A stretch of DNA of 64,000 nt, from NCBI RefSeq assembly GCF_900143055.1, contig NZ_FRCW01000005.1, forward strand, positions 186,001 to 250,000, given 5' to 3'. The DNA is from Fibrobacter sp. UWR3 (GTDB lineage: Bacteria; Fibrobacterota; Fibrobacteria; Fibrobacterales; Fibrobacteraceae). A program made the translations under genes and the position numbers. The notes under the pieces were generated by a model. That model saw only the letters and a program-made list of their open reading frames with translations, was not told the DNA's origin and made no database searches. Shown one piece after another: positions 62,868-64,000 of the stretch (its first letter is position 1; every line of letters starts with the position of its first letter).

Positions 62868-64000
62868 CTATTTAGGAATGTATACTTCCTTGACACAACG
62901 GACGCTGTTTCCATCATATGCATCGGCGATGTCACGCACCACAGCGCTGTCGGTGTCAAAGCGAAGATCCATATTATACGCAGCAGAACTGTTCTGCACT
63001 CTGGAGTTACTCCAGAAATATGCTCCCAAGGTTTTATCGGTAAAATCTTGATAATATCCACGGCGACCGGCAGGGAGTGCAGTAAAGCCATAGTCATCAG
63101 TACTGACTGCACCTGCTTCCCAACCCTCCACAGCCTTAAGGCGTGCTCCAGCAACGGCATTCCCACCCGCAAAATCAATCAGCGAATTGAATTCTTCCGG
63201 TGACGGCAAACGCCATTCATCGGGACAAGCCTGTTGTGCCCATGACCACGGATAAAGACGTCCATACCTTTCACAATTTTCATCTTCATAGTCAAAGCAG
63301 AAACTGCCTTCCTGATCGTAATTCAGATTCTCCGCCATCCAGATCAGGGTATCGATGGTTATAGTCCTGTAGGTCTGTCCGTCGCGATCGTCAAAGAGGT
63401 CTTCGCCCGGGTAAAAGACAACAGACGAAGACGAGGATCCCGCGCTACTGGACGAGCTAAAGCCCTCGCCATTCATAATGCAACGGACACTATTTCCATC
63501 GGCAGAATCATAGTTGTCTCGTATCGATACATAGCCAGAGCCATCCATTACTAGATTATATCCAGAAACACCATTTGGCGCTATGGAATTGCTCCAGAAG
63601 AACGCCATTGTACCTTCATGAGCGTAATTACCATCATTGCCCCTAAATCCGCCAAAGAGTGCAGAAAAACCAGAGGAATTTTCGTCGGGAATGAAATAGC
63701 CCCAGTCGGTTTCCTTCCTCAACACAATACCAGCATCATCTCCCACCGTCGCAAGCAGAGTATCAAACTCTTCTGGCGAAGGCAGATGCCAACCATCCGG
63801 ACAAGCTTCCTGTGCAGCAGTCCAAACATAGAGGCGACCGTAATCGACGCAGTAGCGACCTTCGTCGTTATAGCAATAACTGTCCTCCATTTCAAATCTG
63901 AGATTTTCAGCCATCCATGTCTGCGAGCCGATTTCTATAGTCTTATAGGTCCGGCTATCGCGATCGTCAAAGAATTCCCCAAACGAGTATTCAAACGAAC
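62868..64000 (-). CDS. Tandem FISUMP protein, 5' end outside window
   Basis: The frame stays open to the window edge (upstream codons read FFDDRDSRTYKTIEIGSQTW into MAEN), so the start lies beyond 64000. Two complete FISUMP domains, one about 64000-63480 and one about 63390-62870, are joined by a Ser-rich linker (GFSSSSSAGSSSSSVV). Both show WMAENL, YGRLYxW, CPDxWxLPSPEEF, GFxAL and NSVRC. Two-domain FISUMP proteins joined by Ser runs are typical of the lineage. Operon with the 61616 gene. Confidence 0.92.
   Translation of the reverse strand, partial: SFEYSFGEFFDDRDSRTYKTIEIGSQTWMAENLRFEMEDSYCYNDEGRYCVDYGRLYVWTAAQEACPDGWHLPSPEEFDTLLATVGDDAGIVLRKETDWGYFIPDENSSGFSALFGGFRGNDGNYAHEGTMAFFWSNSIAPNGVSGYNLVMDGSGYVSIRDNYDSADGNSVRCIMNGEGFSSSSSAGSSSSSVVFYPGEDLFDDRDGQTYRTITIDTLIWMAENLNYDQEGSFCFDYEDENCERYGRLYPWSWAQQACPDEWRLPSPEEFNSLIDFAGGNAVAGARLKAVEGWEAGAVSTDDYGFTALPAGRRGYYQDFTDKTLGAYFWSNSRVQNSSAAYNMDLRFDTDSAVVRDIADAYDGNSVRCVKEVYIPK

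Overview
The window reads as chromosome of a cellulolytic Fibrobacter (close to F. succinogenes). The evidence is four copies of the FISUMP domain (Fibrobacter succinogenes major paralogous domain, TIGR02145) in three lipoprotein genes, a secreted GH51 enzyme with three carbohydrate-binding-like modules in the Cel51A arrangement, a GH9 endoglucanase, a GH94 cellobiose phosphorylase, GTP-type PEP carboxykinase, a glycogen gene pair, and many promoters with a TATATT -10 box. No phage, plasmid, complete IS element or CRISPR array was seen. This assignment comes from family recognition only.

Layout. 1-1.8 kb: 3' part of an exported protein, a lipoprotein and a small membrane protein, then tRNA-Val and tRNA-Asp. 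2-7.3 kb: a leftward envelope cluster in which three genes for exported proteins (helical N-terminus, outer-membrane-barrel-like C-terminus) alternate with two lipoprotein genes, one of them FISUMP. 7.4-16.6 kb: housekeeping genes: glyQS, a ClC channel, an H1-like/zinc-finger protein, a cyclophilin, lepA-lepB, a TatD hydrolase. 16.7-27.5 kb: a tandem repeat array, mfd-rnhA, a PHP phosphoesterase cluster, a DoxX/MauE-like membrane protein, prfB with its programmed frameshift, and a parvulin/SurA-like chaperone. 27.5-30.6 kb: repeat-rich, with a Cys-rich lipoprotein and a DUF2314 protein.

30.6-41.6 kb is central carbon metabolism: cellobiose phosphorylase behind a PadR regulator, PEP carboxykinase, glgC, a second sugar-nucleotidyltransferase, a thioesterase and glgB. 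Phosphorolysis of cellobiose gives glucose-1-phosphate, the substrate of GlgC, and GlgB branches the resulting glycogen, so these genes form a plausible cellobiose-to-glycogen route. 41.6-46.8 kb holds two blocks of leftward envelope genes, each ending in a remnant of a glgB 3' end. This looks like repeated insertion of foreign DNA at the tail of glgB.

46.9-64 kb: an NhaC antiporter, the GH51 enzyme, a DsbA-like lipoprotein, the GH9 endoglucanase, an inositol monophosphatase, a large lipoprotein with an FGE/SUMF1-like end, small lipoproteins, guaB, pth and two FISUMP lipoproteins, the last running off the window. One of these FISUMP domains is split by an insert resembling a CBM3 cellulose-binding module.

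The most interesting signals are the glgB-tail remnants, the split FISUMP domain, an array of three imperfect palindromes near 30.1-30.3 kb, short stem-loops whose arms co-vary between copies, a signal peptidase with its catalytic Lys/Arg pair swapped, and an H1-like tail joined to a DksA-spaced zinc finger.
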